DNA of 64,000 bases, taken from an uncultured Oscillospiraceae bacterium. Its GTDB lineage: Bacteria; Bacillota; Clostridia; Oscillospirales; Oscillospiraceae. The DNA is taken from positions 68,174-132,173 of the forward strand of contig CAJTYO010000001.1 of assembly GCA_910584045.1 (NCBI GenBank), given 5' to 3'. Under the pieces are notes generated by a model, which made no database searches, was not told the DNA's origin, and saw only the letters and a list, made by a program, of their open reading frames with translations. Of this stretch, positions 42,591 through 52,148 are shown in pieces. Position numbers and translations under genes: made by a program. Every line of letters begins with the position of its first letter. Position 1 is the stretch's first letter.

Positions 42591-45500
42591 ATGAAAAACT
42601 CCCTTAGACGGCGAATTATATCTCTGTTTTTGGCCTTCGCCGCGGCCCTGTCCCTGACCCCCTCGGCCCTCCTTGCGGAGAACCAGCCGGAGACCCCGTC
42701 CGGCGTGCTCCAGGAGCTCCGCCTGAGCAGCGACGCCTGGAGCGCCGTCCAGCCCGGCCAGACCAAGTTCGAGCTGGAGCTGGAGCCAAACTCCTCGGTG
42801 GATCGGGGCGGCGTGCAGATCAAGGCCTCCCTGGAGCCCGGCAACGATCCGGAAGTGCAGAAGATGCACATCTCTTGGACCACCAGCGACCCCGACGTGA
42901 CAGCCGTGAGCGACCTTGAGAACGGCCACTCCGGCGTGGTCTACGGCAAGGGACCCGGCGAGGCCACCGTCACCGTCTCCGCCGGCTCCGGCGACGCGCA
43001 GAAGAAGTGCGAGATTCACACCACCGTCAGCGGCATCACGGTCAGCGACAAGCTCGCCGCCGGCGTCACTGTGGCGGAGAACCAGTCGATGGATATAAAG
43101 CAGGACACAGACTACTTTCTGTTTGGCAACGCGGACTCGGAGTACGCCATCTTGAAGGCATCCATTGTGAATAACAAGACCAATGTCCGCGCCGTGGTCA
43201 GCAGCGACCGCAAGACCGTCACACTGGAGGGCCGCGAGGCCGGCGACGCCACGGTGGTCCTCAGCGTCGCCGCCGGCGGCTACACCTACGAGGCGGAGTT
43301 TCCCGTGACCGTGACCTCCAATCTGGCTCTCATCGAGTACACCGCCGGCTGCAGCTCCGCCAAGCCTTTGAAGTTCTCCGCCCTGGAGAGCCTCATTGCT
43401 CAAAAGTGTACGGAGACCACCAATGAGACCCTGGCCTCCGTAGTGGGCCTGAACGTCTCCACCGCCCAGGGCATCCTGTACCTGGGCTATAAATCCCCAG
43501 ATGATCCCGGCGCAGGCGTGGGCGGCTCGGTGACCTACTACGTCAGCTCTGCAGTCCGCGGCCCCTATCTCCGGGATATAACCTTCGTTCCCAACGCCTC
43601 TTTTGCCGGTGAGAAGGCGGAGATCACCTTCACCGGCCAGTCCCAGAGCGGCCGATCCTTTAAGGGGAAGATTCTGGTAACCCTGACCCAGGAGAAGACG
43701 GACGTGACGGTCTCCACTATGCGGGAGACCCCCTTGAAGCTGACGGACACCCTCTTCTCCCGGGCCTGTCAGGAGCAGACGGGTTCCCCGCTGGACTACG
43801 TGATCTTTACTCTGCCCCCCGCCAGTCAGGGCGTCCTCTACCGGGACTGGAAGGCGGAGGGGGACTACGCCGCCCGTATCTCCGCCAGCGAGCGCTACAG
43901 CCGCAAGACTCTGAACGAGATCACCTTTGTCCCCGCCCGGGGCTTTGTGGGCACGGTGACCGTGGGCTACGCCGGCTACAGCACCTCCGGCAGTAAGTTC
44001 AACGGCCAGCTGGTCATCCAGGTCACCCAAGGACTGGACGACGCCATAACCTATAACGACAACGGCACGGGCTATGTGACTTTCAGCCGCTACGACTTCG
44101 ACATCTTCAGCGAGAATGCCACGGGCCACCCGGCGGCCAGCGTCTCCTTTACCCCGCCCCCGGCCAGCCAGGGCGTGCTGTACTTCAACTGGAACGGCGA
44201 CCGGGGCGGCGAGGTAACGGGGGTTCTCTCCGTGGTCCAACTGGAGCGGATTACCTTTGTGGCGGCAGACGGCTTCCACGGCGTGGTGCGCATCCCCTTC
44301 ACCGGCACAGCCATCACCGGCGAGGAGTTTGCCGGCGCGGCGGAGATCCATATCCAGTCCGTCGGAACCAGCGGCGGAGATATCCAGTACATCTGCGCGC
44401 CGGGCGAGTCGGTGAAGCTGGCGCTGTCGGACTTTACCTCCCTGTGTCAGGGCCTTACCGGTAAGCGCCTGCACTACATCAGCTTCCAATCCCTGCCGGA
44501 CTTCACCCATGGCACGCTGTATCACGGCCGCACCACCTCCGGCGGTATCGGCACCCGCGTAAACACCACCACGAAGTATTTCAACAGCGCCACGCCCTAT
44601 ATCTCCAATCTCTCCTTCTGGGCTACGGACAACTTCCGGGGCCTAGTGGACATCCCCTTCACTGGCAGCGCCACCGACGGGACCACCTTCACCGGCGTCG
44701 TCCGCATTACCAACGGCACAGGGGACGGCAGCGGCTCCTCTGCGGCGGTACGCTACACCGCGTCTGGCCAGAGCCCCGTGAAGTTCTCCGGCGAGGACTT
44801 CGATCAGGCCTGCCGCCAGGCGGTGAATACGGCGCTGAGCTATCTGCGCTTCGACATGCCCTCCTCGGGCCAGGGGATTTTATACTTTGACTACCGCTCC
44901 GACGAAAACCCCACGACCCTGAACACCTCCACCAGCCTGTACCGCTCCGGAGAGGTCAGCGTGGACAAGGTTTCTTTCGTCCCCGCCAGAGGCTTCTCCG
45001 GCATGGTTGTGATCCCCTTCACCGGTTGGGGCATCAACGGCCGTGAGTTCCGGGGCACAGTGGAAATCACCGTAAATGCGGCGGCGGCCCGGGGCGGTCT
45101 GGTACACTACTCCAGCCACGGCGAGCCGGTCCTCTTCTCCGCCTACGACATTCAAACCGCCTCCGGCGGCCAGCCGGTCCGGATGCGTCTGACCGGTCTT
45201 CCCACGGAGGACCAGGGCAGGCTGTACTATCAGTATGTCAGCCCCACCCAGTACAGCTGGCGGGGCAACACCTCCACGGAGTACAATCTGTACGGCGACC
45301 CGTCGGTGTCCAGTCTGACCTTCATCCCTCGGGCGGGCTATTCCGGGACTGTGAACATCCCCTACTCCGCCACCAATCAGGACGGCAGCACCTACACGGG
45401 CACTATCCGCGTCGAGGTATCGGCCCCCAACGCCTCCGCCAACTTCAACGATCTGGATGCCTACTCCGCCCAAACCAAAGCGGCAGTGGATTTCCTGTAC

Positions 45501-45986
45501 GCCCTGAACGTGGTCAACGGCACCGGGAACGGGAAGTATGAGCCCGGCGCGTCCATCCGCCGGGGAGACTTCTGTCTGATGCTGTCCCGCGCCTTCCAGT
45601 TCAACGTGGGCAGCACGGAGCAGGGATTCAGGGACGTACCCTCGGACGCCTACTATGCCCAGGCGGTCAACGCGCTGTACGCTCTGGGGGTAGTCAACGG
45701 TGTCGGCGGCGGCCGCTTCCAGCCCAACGCTACCCTCACGCGCCAGGACGCAGCCCTGATGGTCCAGCGCACTCTGGAGCAGGCGGGTATCAGCGTGCCC
45801 GACGGGACCGCCTCCAATCTATCGGATTACACCGACCGCTCCCGCGTGTCCGACTACGCCGTCGGAGCGGTAGCGGGTCTAATCCAGCAGGGCCTGCTGC
45901 CCACCAGCGGCAGCCGCCTGTCCCCGCGAGCCAACCTGACCCGCGCGGATATGGCCGTCCTCCTGCACCGCGCCATGACCAAGTAA
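42591..45986 (+). CDS. Secreted repeat protein with C-terminal SLH domains (1131 aa)
   Basis: A signal peptide ends near residue 29 (SALLA). Residues 30-240 hold Ig-like units (WTTSDPDVTAVSDLENG). Then six tandem units of about 118 residues begin near residues 243, 365, 484, 598, 718 and 836. Each has a start like YTASGQSPVKFS, a middle GxLYxxY and an end like FVPARGFSGMVVIPFTG. The ends resemble Big_9/cadherin-like domains. Three SLH units close the protein (about 949-1131), so the anchor is at the opposite end from the preceding gene product. AAGGAG precedes the ATG. Probably a surface or S-layer-associated protein. Confidence 0.85.
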   Translation: MKNSLRRRIISLFLAFAAALSLTPSALLAENQPETPSGVLQELRLSSDAWSAVQPGQTKFELELEPNSSVDRGGVQIKASLEPGNDPEVQKMHISWTTSDPDVTAVSDLENGHSGVVYGKGPGEATVTVSAGSGDAQKKCEIHTTVSGITVSDKLAAGVTVAENQSMDIKQDTDYFLFGNADSEYAILKASIVNNKTNVRAVVSSDRKTVTLEGREAGDATVVLSVAAGGYTYEAEFPVTVTSNLALIEYTAGCSSAKPLKFSALESLIAQKCTETTNETLASVVGLNVSTAQGILYLGYKSPDDPGAGVGGSVTYYVSSAVRGPYLRDITFVPNASFAGEKAEITFTGQSQSGRSFKGKILVTLTQEKTDVTVSTMRETPLKLTDTLFSRACQEQTGSPLDYVIFTLPPASQGVLYRDWKAEGDYAARISASERYSRKTLNEITFVPARGFVGTVTVGYAGYSTSGSKFNGQLVIQVTQGLDDAITYNDNGTGYVTFSRYDFDIFSENATGHPAASVSFTPPPASQGVLYFNWNGDRGGEVTGVLSVVQLERITFVAADGFHGVVRIPFTGTAITGEEFAGAAEIHIQSVGTSGGDIQYICAPGESVKLALSDFTSLCQGLTGKRLHYISFQSLPDFTHGTLYHGRTTSGGIGTRVNTTTKYFNSATPYISNLSFWATDNFRGLVDIPFTGSATDGTTFTGVVRITNGTGDGSGSSAAVRYTASGQSPVKFSGEDFDQACRQAVNTALSYLRFDMPSSGQGILYFDYRSDENPTTLNTSTSLYRSGEVSVDKVSFVPARGFSGMVVIPFTGWGINGREFRGTVEITVNAAAARGGLVHYSSHGEPVLFSAYDIQTASGGQPVRMRLTGLPTEDQGRLYYQYVSPTQYSWRGNTSTEYNLYGDPSVSSLTFIPRAGYSGTVNIPYSATNQDGSTYTGTIRVEVSAPNASANFNDLDAYSAQTKAAVDFLYALNVVNGTGNGKYEPGASIRRGDFCLMLSRAFQFNVGSTEQGFRDVPSDAYYAQAVNALYALGVVNGVGGGRFQPNATLTRQDAALMVQRTLEQAGISVPDGTASNLSDYTDRSRVSDYAVGAVAGLIQQGLLPTSGSRLSPRANLTRADMAVLLHRAMTK

Positions 45987-45988
45987 TA

Positions 45989-46012
45989 CTTTTTTCTGGA
46001 AAAAGTATCCTA
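45989..46012 (+). terminator. AT-rich hairpin after the second SLH gene
   Basis: TACTTTTT-TCTGG-AAAAAGTA immediately follows the stop codon. It may stabilise or end the transcript; the stem is A-T rich and no pure U-tract follows. Confidence 0.45.
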
Positions 46013-46064
46013 AAAGGCTTTAATTTTGAGACTAAACCTAATATTGATTCAGAATTTCTGCACA

Positions 46065-46133
46065 TTCCGGCCCTGAACCGCAGCAGGCGGGCTACAGGTG
46101 ACAGTATGGCGCTCCCCTTATGGGGAATCGTAT
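46065..46133 (-). repeat. Dispersed intergenic repeat, copy D
   Basis: Aligns block by block with copy C: CATTCCGGCCC, a GC-rich AGGCGGGC part, ACAGTATGGC, GCTCCCC and GGGGAATCGTATAA. On the minus strand it begins just after the trkH terminator. Confidence 0.65.
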
Positions 46134-46177
46134 AAAAAGCAAGGGGAGGACCGCGCCAGCCGGCGTGGTCCTCCCCT
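46134..46177 (-). terminator. Terminator of the yihY-trkA-trkH operon
   Basis: An 11-bp stem (46142-46152 with 46167-46177) with a GC-rich loop that can pair further; on the minus strand it is followed by TTGCTTTTT. Confidence 0.75.
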
Positions 46178-46210
46178 ATTCACTCAAAAGCGCATATATA
46201 CCCCTGGTCT

Positions 46211-47659
46211 CTACCGCTTCTTCCAAAGGCTGGGGAACAGCAGCAGCAACAGCGGCATGATCTCCAGCCGCCCCAATAACATATTGATGCTCAGGAAGAT
46301 TTTGCTGACATTAGAGAGCGCAAAGAAATTCCCCGTCGGCCCCAGCGTATCAAAGGCGGGCCCCACGTTGCTGATACAGGTCAGCGACGCAGTAAATGCG
46401 GCGGTGAATCCCACGTCATCCCAAGCCACCACCAGCGTCCCCAGCAGCAGCAAGAGGATATACGCGAAAAAGAACAGCGTGATTCCCGACAAAATGGGCT
46501 CGTCCACCCGGTCGCCGTCGCTCTTGAGTGTGGTAACCACCCGTGGGTGCAGAATCCGATGGACCTCCCGCCGGAGGTTTTTAAAGAGGAGTACTACGCG
46601 GATCTGTTTGATGCCGCCCGCCGTGGACCCGGCGCAGCCGCCTGCAAACATCACCAGAATCAACACCACCTGGGAGAACGTAGGCCACAAAACATAGTCA
46701 TAGGTCATATACCCCGTGGTGGTCATCAGCGTGACCACCTGGAACACGCTGTCCGTCACCGTCCGCGCATCCAGGGCCCATGAGGCATGGAACACCAGAT
46801 CCAGCACGATCAGCCCCGCCGCCGCAACCGTCATAATGGTGTAGGAGCGCAGCTCCTCGCTCTCGAACACCGCCCGGTAGTTGCGCCGGATAGCGTAGAA
46901 CAGCAGCGCGAAGTTGATGCCGGACAGAAACATGAACACGATGATGATCCACTCGACGGTCAAACTGCCATAGGCGGCGATGCTGGCGTTCTTCACGGAG
47001 AACCCGCCGGTGGATATGGTGGTAAAGGCGTGGATCACGCAGTCGAACCACGGCATCCCCGCCAGCCGCAGGCACAGCACTTCCGCCACGGTCAGCCCGA
47101 TATAGATGCTGTAAAGAATTTTTGCCGTGTCGTTGACCCTGGGCGTCAGCTTGCTTTTAATGGGGCCCGGACTCTCCGCCCGCATGAGGTACACGCTGCC
47201 CTCCCCCAACTTTGGCACCAGGGCCAGGGCCAGCACCAACACCCCCATGCCACCCATCCACTGGGTCTGGGCCCGCCAGAACAGCACGCCCAAGGGCTGC
47301 CCCTCGATAAAGGTGAACACCGTAGCGCCCGTGGTGGTAAAGCCGGACACGGTTTCAAACACCGCGTCCGCGTAATTGGGCAGCACGCCGCTGAGCACAT
47401 AGGGCAGCGCACCGAAAAGACTGAGCACGATCCAGCACAGCGCCACGGCGGCAAAACCGTCCCGGGCCTGCATCTTGCTGCCCTTACTGGGCAGCATGGA
47501 CAAAAGCTGCCCCACGGCCAGGGTGATCAATCCGGAGATGAGAAATGCCTTGCCGTCCCCGCCTCCGGTGGCAAAGCCGATGACCATGGCCGGCAGCATC
47601 AGCACCGCCTCCACCCGGAGGATCAGACCCAGGATATGAAGTACCAGTTTATGATTCAT
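46211..47659 (-). CDS. trkH: Potassium uptake protein TrkH
   Basis: 482 aa, normal for TrkH/KtrB. The four selectivity-filter loops are visible: SGFTTTGATVF, FTTISTGGFS, LMTTTGYMT and ISNVGPAF. GCAGSTAGGIKQIR is the conserved post-loop segment. It forms the membrane channel and is gated by TrkA. Its start overlaps the trkA stop (ATGA). Confidence 0.95.
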   Translation of the reverse strand: MNHKLVLHILGLILRVEAVLMLPAMVIGFATGGGDGKAFLISGLITLAVGQLLSMLPSKGSKMQARDGFAAVALCWIVLSLFGALPYVLSGVLPNYADAVFETVSGFTTTGATVFTFIEGQPLGVLFWRAQTQWMGGMGVLVLALALVPKLGEGSVYLMRAESPGPIKSKLTPRVNDTAKILYSIYIGLTVAEVLCLRLAGMPWFDCVIHAFTTISTGGFSVKNASIAAYGSLTVEWIIIVFMFLSGINFALLFYAIRRNYRAVFESEELRSYTIMTVAAAGLIVLDLVFHASWALDARTVTDSVFQVVTLMTTTGYMTYDYVLWPTFSQVVLILVMFAGGCAGSTAGGIKQIRVVLLFKNLRREVHRILHPRVVTTLKSDGDRVDEPILSGITLFFFAYILLLLLGTLVVAWDDVGFTAAFTASLTCISNVGPAFDTLGPTGNFFALSNVSKIFLSINMLLGRLEIMPLLLLLFPSLWKKR

Positions 47660-49029
47660 TTTGTCTGCCTCTGCTCCTGGAGAATCTCGTCCAGCTCCTG
47701 CAGGAAGATACTTTTCGCCATAACGATCACCCGGTCCCCGGCGCGGATGCAGGTGGAGCCGTCGGGGATGATGGTCTTTCCCTCCCGGGCAATGGCTGCC
47801 ACAAGCATTCCTGACTTCAGCCGCAGGTCCTTCAGTGGCGTATCCAGAAAGCGGGTGGTGGCAGTGGCGGTAAATTCGACCGCCTCCACTGCGCCGCCCA
47901 GGGGCTTGTATACATTCTCTACCGCGCTGCCCTCGCTGCGGGCCATAGCCCGGACGTAGGCGGAGATCTGGTTGGCGGTGATGTCCTTGGGACTGATGAT
48001 GCTGTCAACACCGGATTGACGCATCATATCAATATAGTTGGGGCGGCTCATCTTGGCAATGACCTTTTTCACCCCCCGCCGCTGAGCGGTCATAGCCATG
48101 AGCAGGTTCTCCTCATCCCGATTGGTCAGGGCGATAAACGCGTCGGTATCCAGCAGATTCTCTCCGTCAATGACGGCGCTGTCAGTACCGTCCCCCTGGA
48201 TAATGAGGCTGTCGGGCAGCTTGTCCGCCAAAGACAGGCACTTGGCGGGATTCTGCTCCACAATGCGCACCTTCATTCCCACCTTTTCCACTGCCCAGGT
48301 GAGGTAGGTGGCGATCTTGCTGCCGCCCAGCACGGTGATCTGCCGAATGCGGTTGCCATCCCGCCCGATGGTGTGGAAGAACTTGACAATCTCCTTCTGG
48401 GAACCCACCATATAGGCCTTGTCCCCCACCTGTGGCACAAAGCGACCGTTTGGTACGATGGCCTCGCCGTCCCGGATAACGGCGCACATCAGCACTCCGT
48501 TGGGGCGTTTTTTGTTGTATTCAAACAGGCTTATACCGGCGATGCCGTCGCTCTCCAGAATCGGGAAACCGATCATCTCCACAGAGCCCCGCGCAAAGCT
48601 CTCCACGCTGAAGGCGGAGGGGACGCGAAGCAAGCGGCTGATCTCCTGGGCGGCGGCGTACTCGGGGTTGATAATCATGTTCAACCCAACCTCCCGCTTG
48701 AGGAGACCCGCCTCCCGGAAGTACTCCGGGGAGCGGATGCGTGCCACGGTGTGCCGGGCCCCCAGCTTCTTGGCGATGAGGCAGCACACGATGTTCAGCT
48801 CGTCGGAGCCAGTCACCGCCACCACCAGCCCCGTGTCCTTCACCCCGGCCTCCAGCAGAGTCTGGATGGACGCGCCGCTGCCCTCCACACACATGAGGTC
48901 CAGGGTGCTGTCCGCCACCTGCATGGCCTCGGCCTGGTGGTCGATGAGCACCAGCTCATGGTTCTCGCCGCTCAGCTGCCGGGCCAGTGTGAATCCCACC
49001 TTGCCGCAGCCGATAATCATAATCTTCAT
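47656..49029 (-). CDS. trkA: Trk system potassium transport regulator TrkA
   Basis: 457 aa with two tandem RCK units, each an NAD-binding Rossmann fold plus RCK_C. The first begins MKIMIIGCGKVGFTLARQL, the second near residue 230 with VLGGSKIATYLTWAVEKVG. Nucleotide binding is supported by VLIDHQ and GDGTDSAVI. It regulates TrkH in the cytoplasm. It overlaps trkH and yihY by four bases each. Confidence 0.95.
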   Translation of the reverse strand: MKIMIIGCGKVGFTLARQLSGENHELVLIDHQAEAMQVADSTLDLMCVEGSGASIQTLLEAGVKDTGLVVAVTGSDELNIVCCLIAKKLGARHTVARIRSPEYFREAGLLKREVGLNMIINPEYAAAQEISRLLRVPSAFSVESFARGSVEMIGFPILESDGIAGISLFEYNKKRPNGVLMCAVIRDGEAIVPNGRFVPQVGDKAYMVGSQKEIVKFFHTIGRDGNRIRQITVLGGSKIATYLTWAVEKVGMKVRIVEQNPAKCLSLADKLPDSLIIQGDGTDSAVIDGENLLDTDAFIALTNRDEENLLMAMTAQRRGVKKVIAKMSRPNYIDMMRQSGVDSIISPKDITANQISAYVRAMARSEGSAVENVYKPLGGAVEAVEFTATATTRFLDTPLKDLRLKSGMLVAAIAREGKTIIPDGSTCIRAGDRVIVMAKSIFLQELDEILQEQRQTK

Positions 49030-49952
49030 TTTGCGCCTTTCCCGGCGGAAGCGCGGCCCTGGGCCGCCTGCTCTCCGTCATCCTTTTTCTTCATCGGTCT
49101 CGGCGTTCTCCGGCCCCGGATAGAGGCCAGCGCGCCGTTGATTTCCGCCCCCATAATCAGCACCACCGCCGTCAGGTTCAGCCACATCATCAATACAATC
49201 ACTGTGCCCAACGCCCCGTAAATCAGGGTGTAGTTAGCAAAATTCTCCACATAGAAGGAGAAGGCGGCAGATACCACCATCCAGCCCACCAGGGCAAAGA
49301 CAGCGCCGGGGACCACATTTCGGGCAGGCTGCCGGCCGTCCTGGGCCGCAGCGTAGAGCAGGCCCACCGCACCGAACATGACGCCCCCCAGAATCAGGAA
49401 GCGCAGATTGGTCCATAGCTCAATAAAGGCCTCCGGCACCACTACGAAACGCCCCGCAAACTCCAGCGCCGCCCGCCCCACGGTGGCAAGCCCCAAGGCC
49501 AGCGCAATGGACACCAGCAGGAACACGGTATACAGCAGTACCTTCGCCATATAAAAGATCTGGTTTTTAGGCCGCGGCAGGTGGTAGGCCCGGCGCACGG
49601 CAATCATCAGGCAGTCGGCGGCCCGCATGGGGAAATAGATGGTAAAGACCAGGCCGAACCACAGCATAGTCCGGCTGGAGGTCTCGCCCACATAGGTCAA
49701 ATAGCTCTCCACCACGTCCACAACCCCTGCGGGGAGCAGCGCGTCCAGGGAACGGGTAATGTTGGATATATCCAGCTCCAGCAGGCCCAGCAGGCTGCTG
49801 AGAAAGATCATCAGGGGGAAGAGCATAAAGAGGAGATAGTAAGCCAGCGCGGCGGCCTCCTGGGCAACCCCGTGGAGGAAGTATCTTTCGACTGTTTTGG
49901 TCAGAAAGCGGCCTGGCCAGCTCTCCTTTGCTGCCTTCATCCAATCCGGCAA
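49026..49952 (-). CDS. YihY/BrkB-family inner membrane protein
   Basis: 308 aa with six predicted helices. Family landmarks are AALAYYLLFMLFPLMIFL, PARNVVPGAVFALVGWMVVSAAFSFYV, and NYTLIYGALGTVIVLMMWLNLTAVVLIMGAEIN. Function is not established despite the old ribonuclease BN name. The likely start is TTG at 49952, because the GGAGGAGGAG lies 8 bases from it and about 20 bases from the next ATG (49940). It is translationally coupled to trkA. Confidence 0.88.
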   Translation of the reverse strand: MPDWMKAAKESWPGRFLTKTVERYFLHGVAQEAAALAYYLLFMLFPLMIFLSSLLGLLELDISNITRSLDALLPAGVVDVVESYLTYVGETSSRTMLWFGLVFTIYFPMRAADCLMIAVRRAYHLPRPKNQIFYMAKVLLYTVFLLVSIALALGLATVGRAALEFAGRFVVVPEAFIELWTNLRFLILGGVMFGAVGLLYAAAQDGRQPARNVVPGAVFALVGWMVVSAAFSFYVENFANYTLIYGALGTVIVLMMWLNLTAVVLIMGAEINGALASIRGRRTPRPMKKKDDGEQAAQGRASAGKGAK

Positions 49953-50195
49953 ATACGTCTCCTCCTCCCTTCCGTTAGCAGAACCACCGTGTTATCGTCT
50001 AAACGATCCCGCCGCCCCAAACATCGACAGATGAAACAGGAACAGCGTATAAACAATTTAAAACGGTGACATGTCCGCGTGCAGCTAAGTCCCGTCTCCA
50101 TCCTATATGGAGGGGTAAATACGCGCCATCCCCTGCGGGCATATGGACGCCCCTGCACCGGACCTCCCCGCGCCCCAGTATATCGCAGTACCTGT

Positions 50196-51158
50196 TCAAT
50201 TTACGACGTTTTCTGGCGACCCGGTCAAAAAACAACGCAAATTACTCACCGCAATATCCATAAGCCGCTGCCGGGCCTCCAGGGGAGCCCACGCAATATG
50301 GGGGGTAATCACACAATTTGGGGCCCTAAGCAGCGGGCTGTCCGCCGGCAGCGGCTCCATATCCGCCACATCAACCCCCACGCCGCAGAGCTTCCCACTC
50401 TCCAGCGCTTGGGCCACATCCTCCTCTACCAGCAGCGGTCCCCTGCTGGTGTTCAGCAAAATGGCGCCATTTCTCATCCGGGAAATGCTCTCCCGGTTAA
50501 TGAGCCCCCGAGTCTCTGCAAACAGGGGGCAGTGCAGGCTGACCACGTCGCTGCGGCCCAGCAGCTCCTCCAGAGGGACATAGGGCGCGGGCCTCGCCCC
50601 CTCCGCCCAGGGGTGCGGTCCGGTTGCAATCACCGCCATCCCCAGCGCCTTGGCGATTTCCCCCACCGCCTTGCCGATCGATCCATACCCGATAATTCCC
50701 ATGGTCTTGCCCGCCAGCTCAATAAGCGTGCCGTCCCAGAAGCAGTAGTCGATGCTTGCACTCCAGCGCCCGTTGTGGACCGCCCGGTTGTGGTGCCCCA
50801 CCTTGTGGCAGATTTCCAGCAGCAGCGCAATGGTCAGTTGAGCCACCGAGGCCGTTCCGTACCCGGGCACGTTACACACCGGTATACCCTTCTCCCGCGC
50901 GGCGGCGACATCTACCACATTGTACCCGGTGGACAGCAGTCCCACATACCGAATCTGTGGACAGCGGTCCAGGATGGCCCGGGTAATGGGCGTTTTATTC
51001 GTCAGAACGACCTCACAGCCGCCGATACGGCGGACGATTTCGTCCACATTGTCCACCGGCGTGCGGTCATAGACCGTCGCCTCACCGATCGCCTCAAAGC
51101 CGCCCCAGCTCAGGTCGCCGGGGTTCAGGCAGAAGCCGTCCAGTATCACAATTCTCAT
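50196..51158 (-). CDS. D-isomer-specific 2-hydroxyacid dehydrogenase (hydroxypyruvate reductase-like)
   Basis: 320 aa. The NAD-binding motif is IGYGSIGKAVGEIAKALGM. The catalytic residues are in LNTSRGPLL (Arg), GVDVADMEPLP (Glu) and NCVITPHIAW (His). The N-terminus LDGFCLNPGDLSWGGFEAIGE is that of the glycerate dehydrogenase/hydroxypyruvate reductase group, which reduces hydroxypyruvate or similar 2-keto acids. GGGAGGA precedes the ATG. A -10-like TATAAA lies upstream with a poor -35. Confidence 0.9.
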   Translation of the reverse strand: MRIVILDGFCLNPGDLSWGGFEAIGEATVYDRTPVDNVDEIVRRIGGCEVVLTNKTPITRAILDRCPQIRYVGLLSTGYNVVDVAAAREKGIPVCNVPGYGTASVAQLTIALLLEICHKVGHHNRAVHNGRWSASIDYCFWDGTLIELAGKTMGIIGYGSIGKAVGEIAKALGMAVIATGPHPWAEGARPAPYVPLEELLGRSDVVSLHCPLFAETRGLINRESISRMRNGAILLNTSRGPLLVEEDVAQALESGKLCGVGVDVADMEPLPADSPLLRAPNCVITPHIAWAPLEARQRLMDIAVSNLRCFLTGSPENVVN

Positions 51159-51434
51159 GGCTGTCCTCCCAATGATGATGCTTCTATTTTATACCAAAGC
51201 GCTTGGATTAGCAAGAGGCAGTATACGGACAGCCAGGGCAACAGCATCGATTAGCGAAAAGGATATCTGGGAAACGGTCAGGATTGATAGCAGCGGCAAA
51301 GCGTTTTTGTGCATACTGCGTCTGCGGCCCAAATTGGAACATCTTCCAATTACATATCCTCCACTATACTCCCACATTTTAAATACTATTGCCCTGCACG
51401 ACGGCTGCGCGGATGTGCAAATGCCCTGAACCTC
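51159..51434. other. Intergenic region upstream of the membrane-protein pair
   Basis: No gene seen. It includes a perfect 8-bp inverted repeat AATTGGAA-CATC-TTCCAATT (51332-51351) of unknown role. Confidence 0.4.
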
Positions 51435-51463
51435 TTGACGATCGCGGTGCTCTGTAGTATACT
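51435..51463 (+). promoter_or_regulatory. Promoter of the membrane-protein pair
   Basis: -35 TTGACG (51435-51440) and -10 TATACT (51458-51463) at 17 bp, 58 bases upstream of the start codon. Confidence 0.8.
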
Positions 51464-51521
51464 TTTGTCGCTTGCGGAGATTCCCTCCGCAGGAAAATTT
51501 AGTGTTTATGGAGGTAGTATC

Positions 51522-52130
51522 ATGATTCAAAAGCTGGCAGATATGGTCGGGGTTACACCGCAGGTTTTCCTGATAACCATCGGCCTGTTTGTCGCCGCCT
51601 TTATCGTCTTGTACATCAAGATGACAATGGATGAGAAAAAGGGCGTCAACAGTCAGGAGAAAGCCGACATCAAAAAAATCGTTGGAAACCTGATCCCTGA
51701 CGGCGGCCAGTACACTGCAGCCTATGCTCACAGCAAAGAGGTCTATGGCTCCGCGCGGATGCGCCGTGAGGTCTACCACTACTACGCAGTGGGCTTCCGC
51801 CCGGATCAGCCGGACCATCTCTGGGTGATCCCGATCGGCGTGGAGGGGGACAAAATCGTCTATACCGAACCCGTCAAGGCCAGCGCGGAGACGGTGGAGT
51901 ACATAGGCGGCAACAAGCGCGAGCTCCAACTGCACTTCCCCGGCGGGCGGAAAAATCTCTGGCTGATCACCGTGGACGCCAGCAATACAAAGCTGGGCAA
52001 GGAGTGCCGCGTCAACATCCAGCAGCCCGAAGAAGCCGAGGCCTTTGAAAAATTTGCCGAGGTGTTCCAGGAGCGCGTGAACAGCGCTCTTGGTGTGGAT
52101 AGAAAAGGACGCACCCTGCGTCCGCAGTAA
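51522..52130 (+). CDS. Unknown membrane-anchored protein (202 aa)
   Basis: One N-terminal transmembrane helix (residues about 14-34, VFLITIGLFVAAFIVLYI), then a soluble domain rich in aromatic and charged residues (YHYYAVGFRPDQPDHLWVIPIGVEGDKIVY...). It may resemble a PH-like barrel, but I cannot assign it. GGAGGT lies at the right distance from the ATG. It is followed after 18 bases by another membrane protein and they form an operon. Confidence 0.75.
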   Translation: MIQKLADMVGVTPQVFLITIGLFVAAFIVLYIKMTMDEKKGVNSQEKADIKKIVGNLIPDGGQYTAAYAHSKEVYGSARMRREVYHYYAVGFRPDQPDHLWVIPIGVEGDKIVYTEPVKASAETVEYIGGNKRELQLHFPGGRKNLWLITVDASNTKLGKECRVNIQQPEEAEAFEKFAEVFQERVNSALGVDRKGRTLRPQ

Positions 52131-52148
52131 CAACGGGAGGATAAGAGA

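Noticed and set aside
42591..45440. Tandem repeats as CRISPR or DNA satellite
   Set aside because: The periodicity is at protein level (about 354 bases) with diverged nucleotides inside one open frame.
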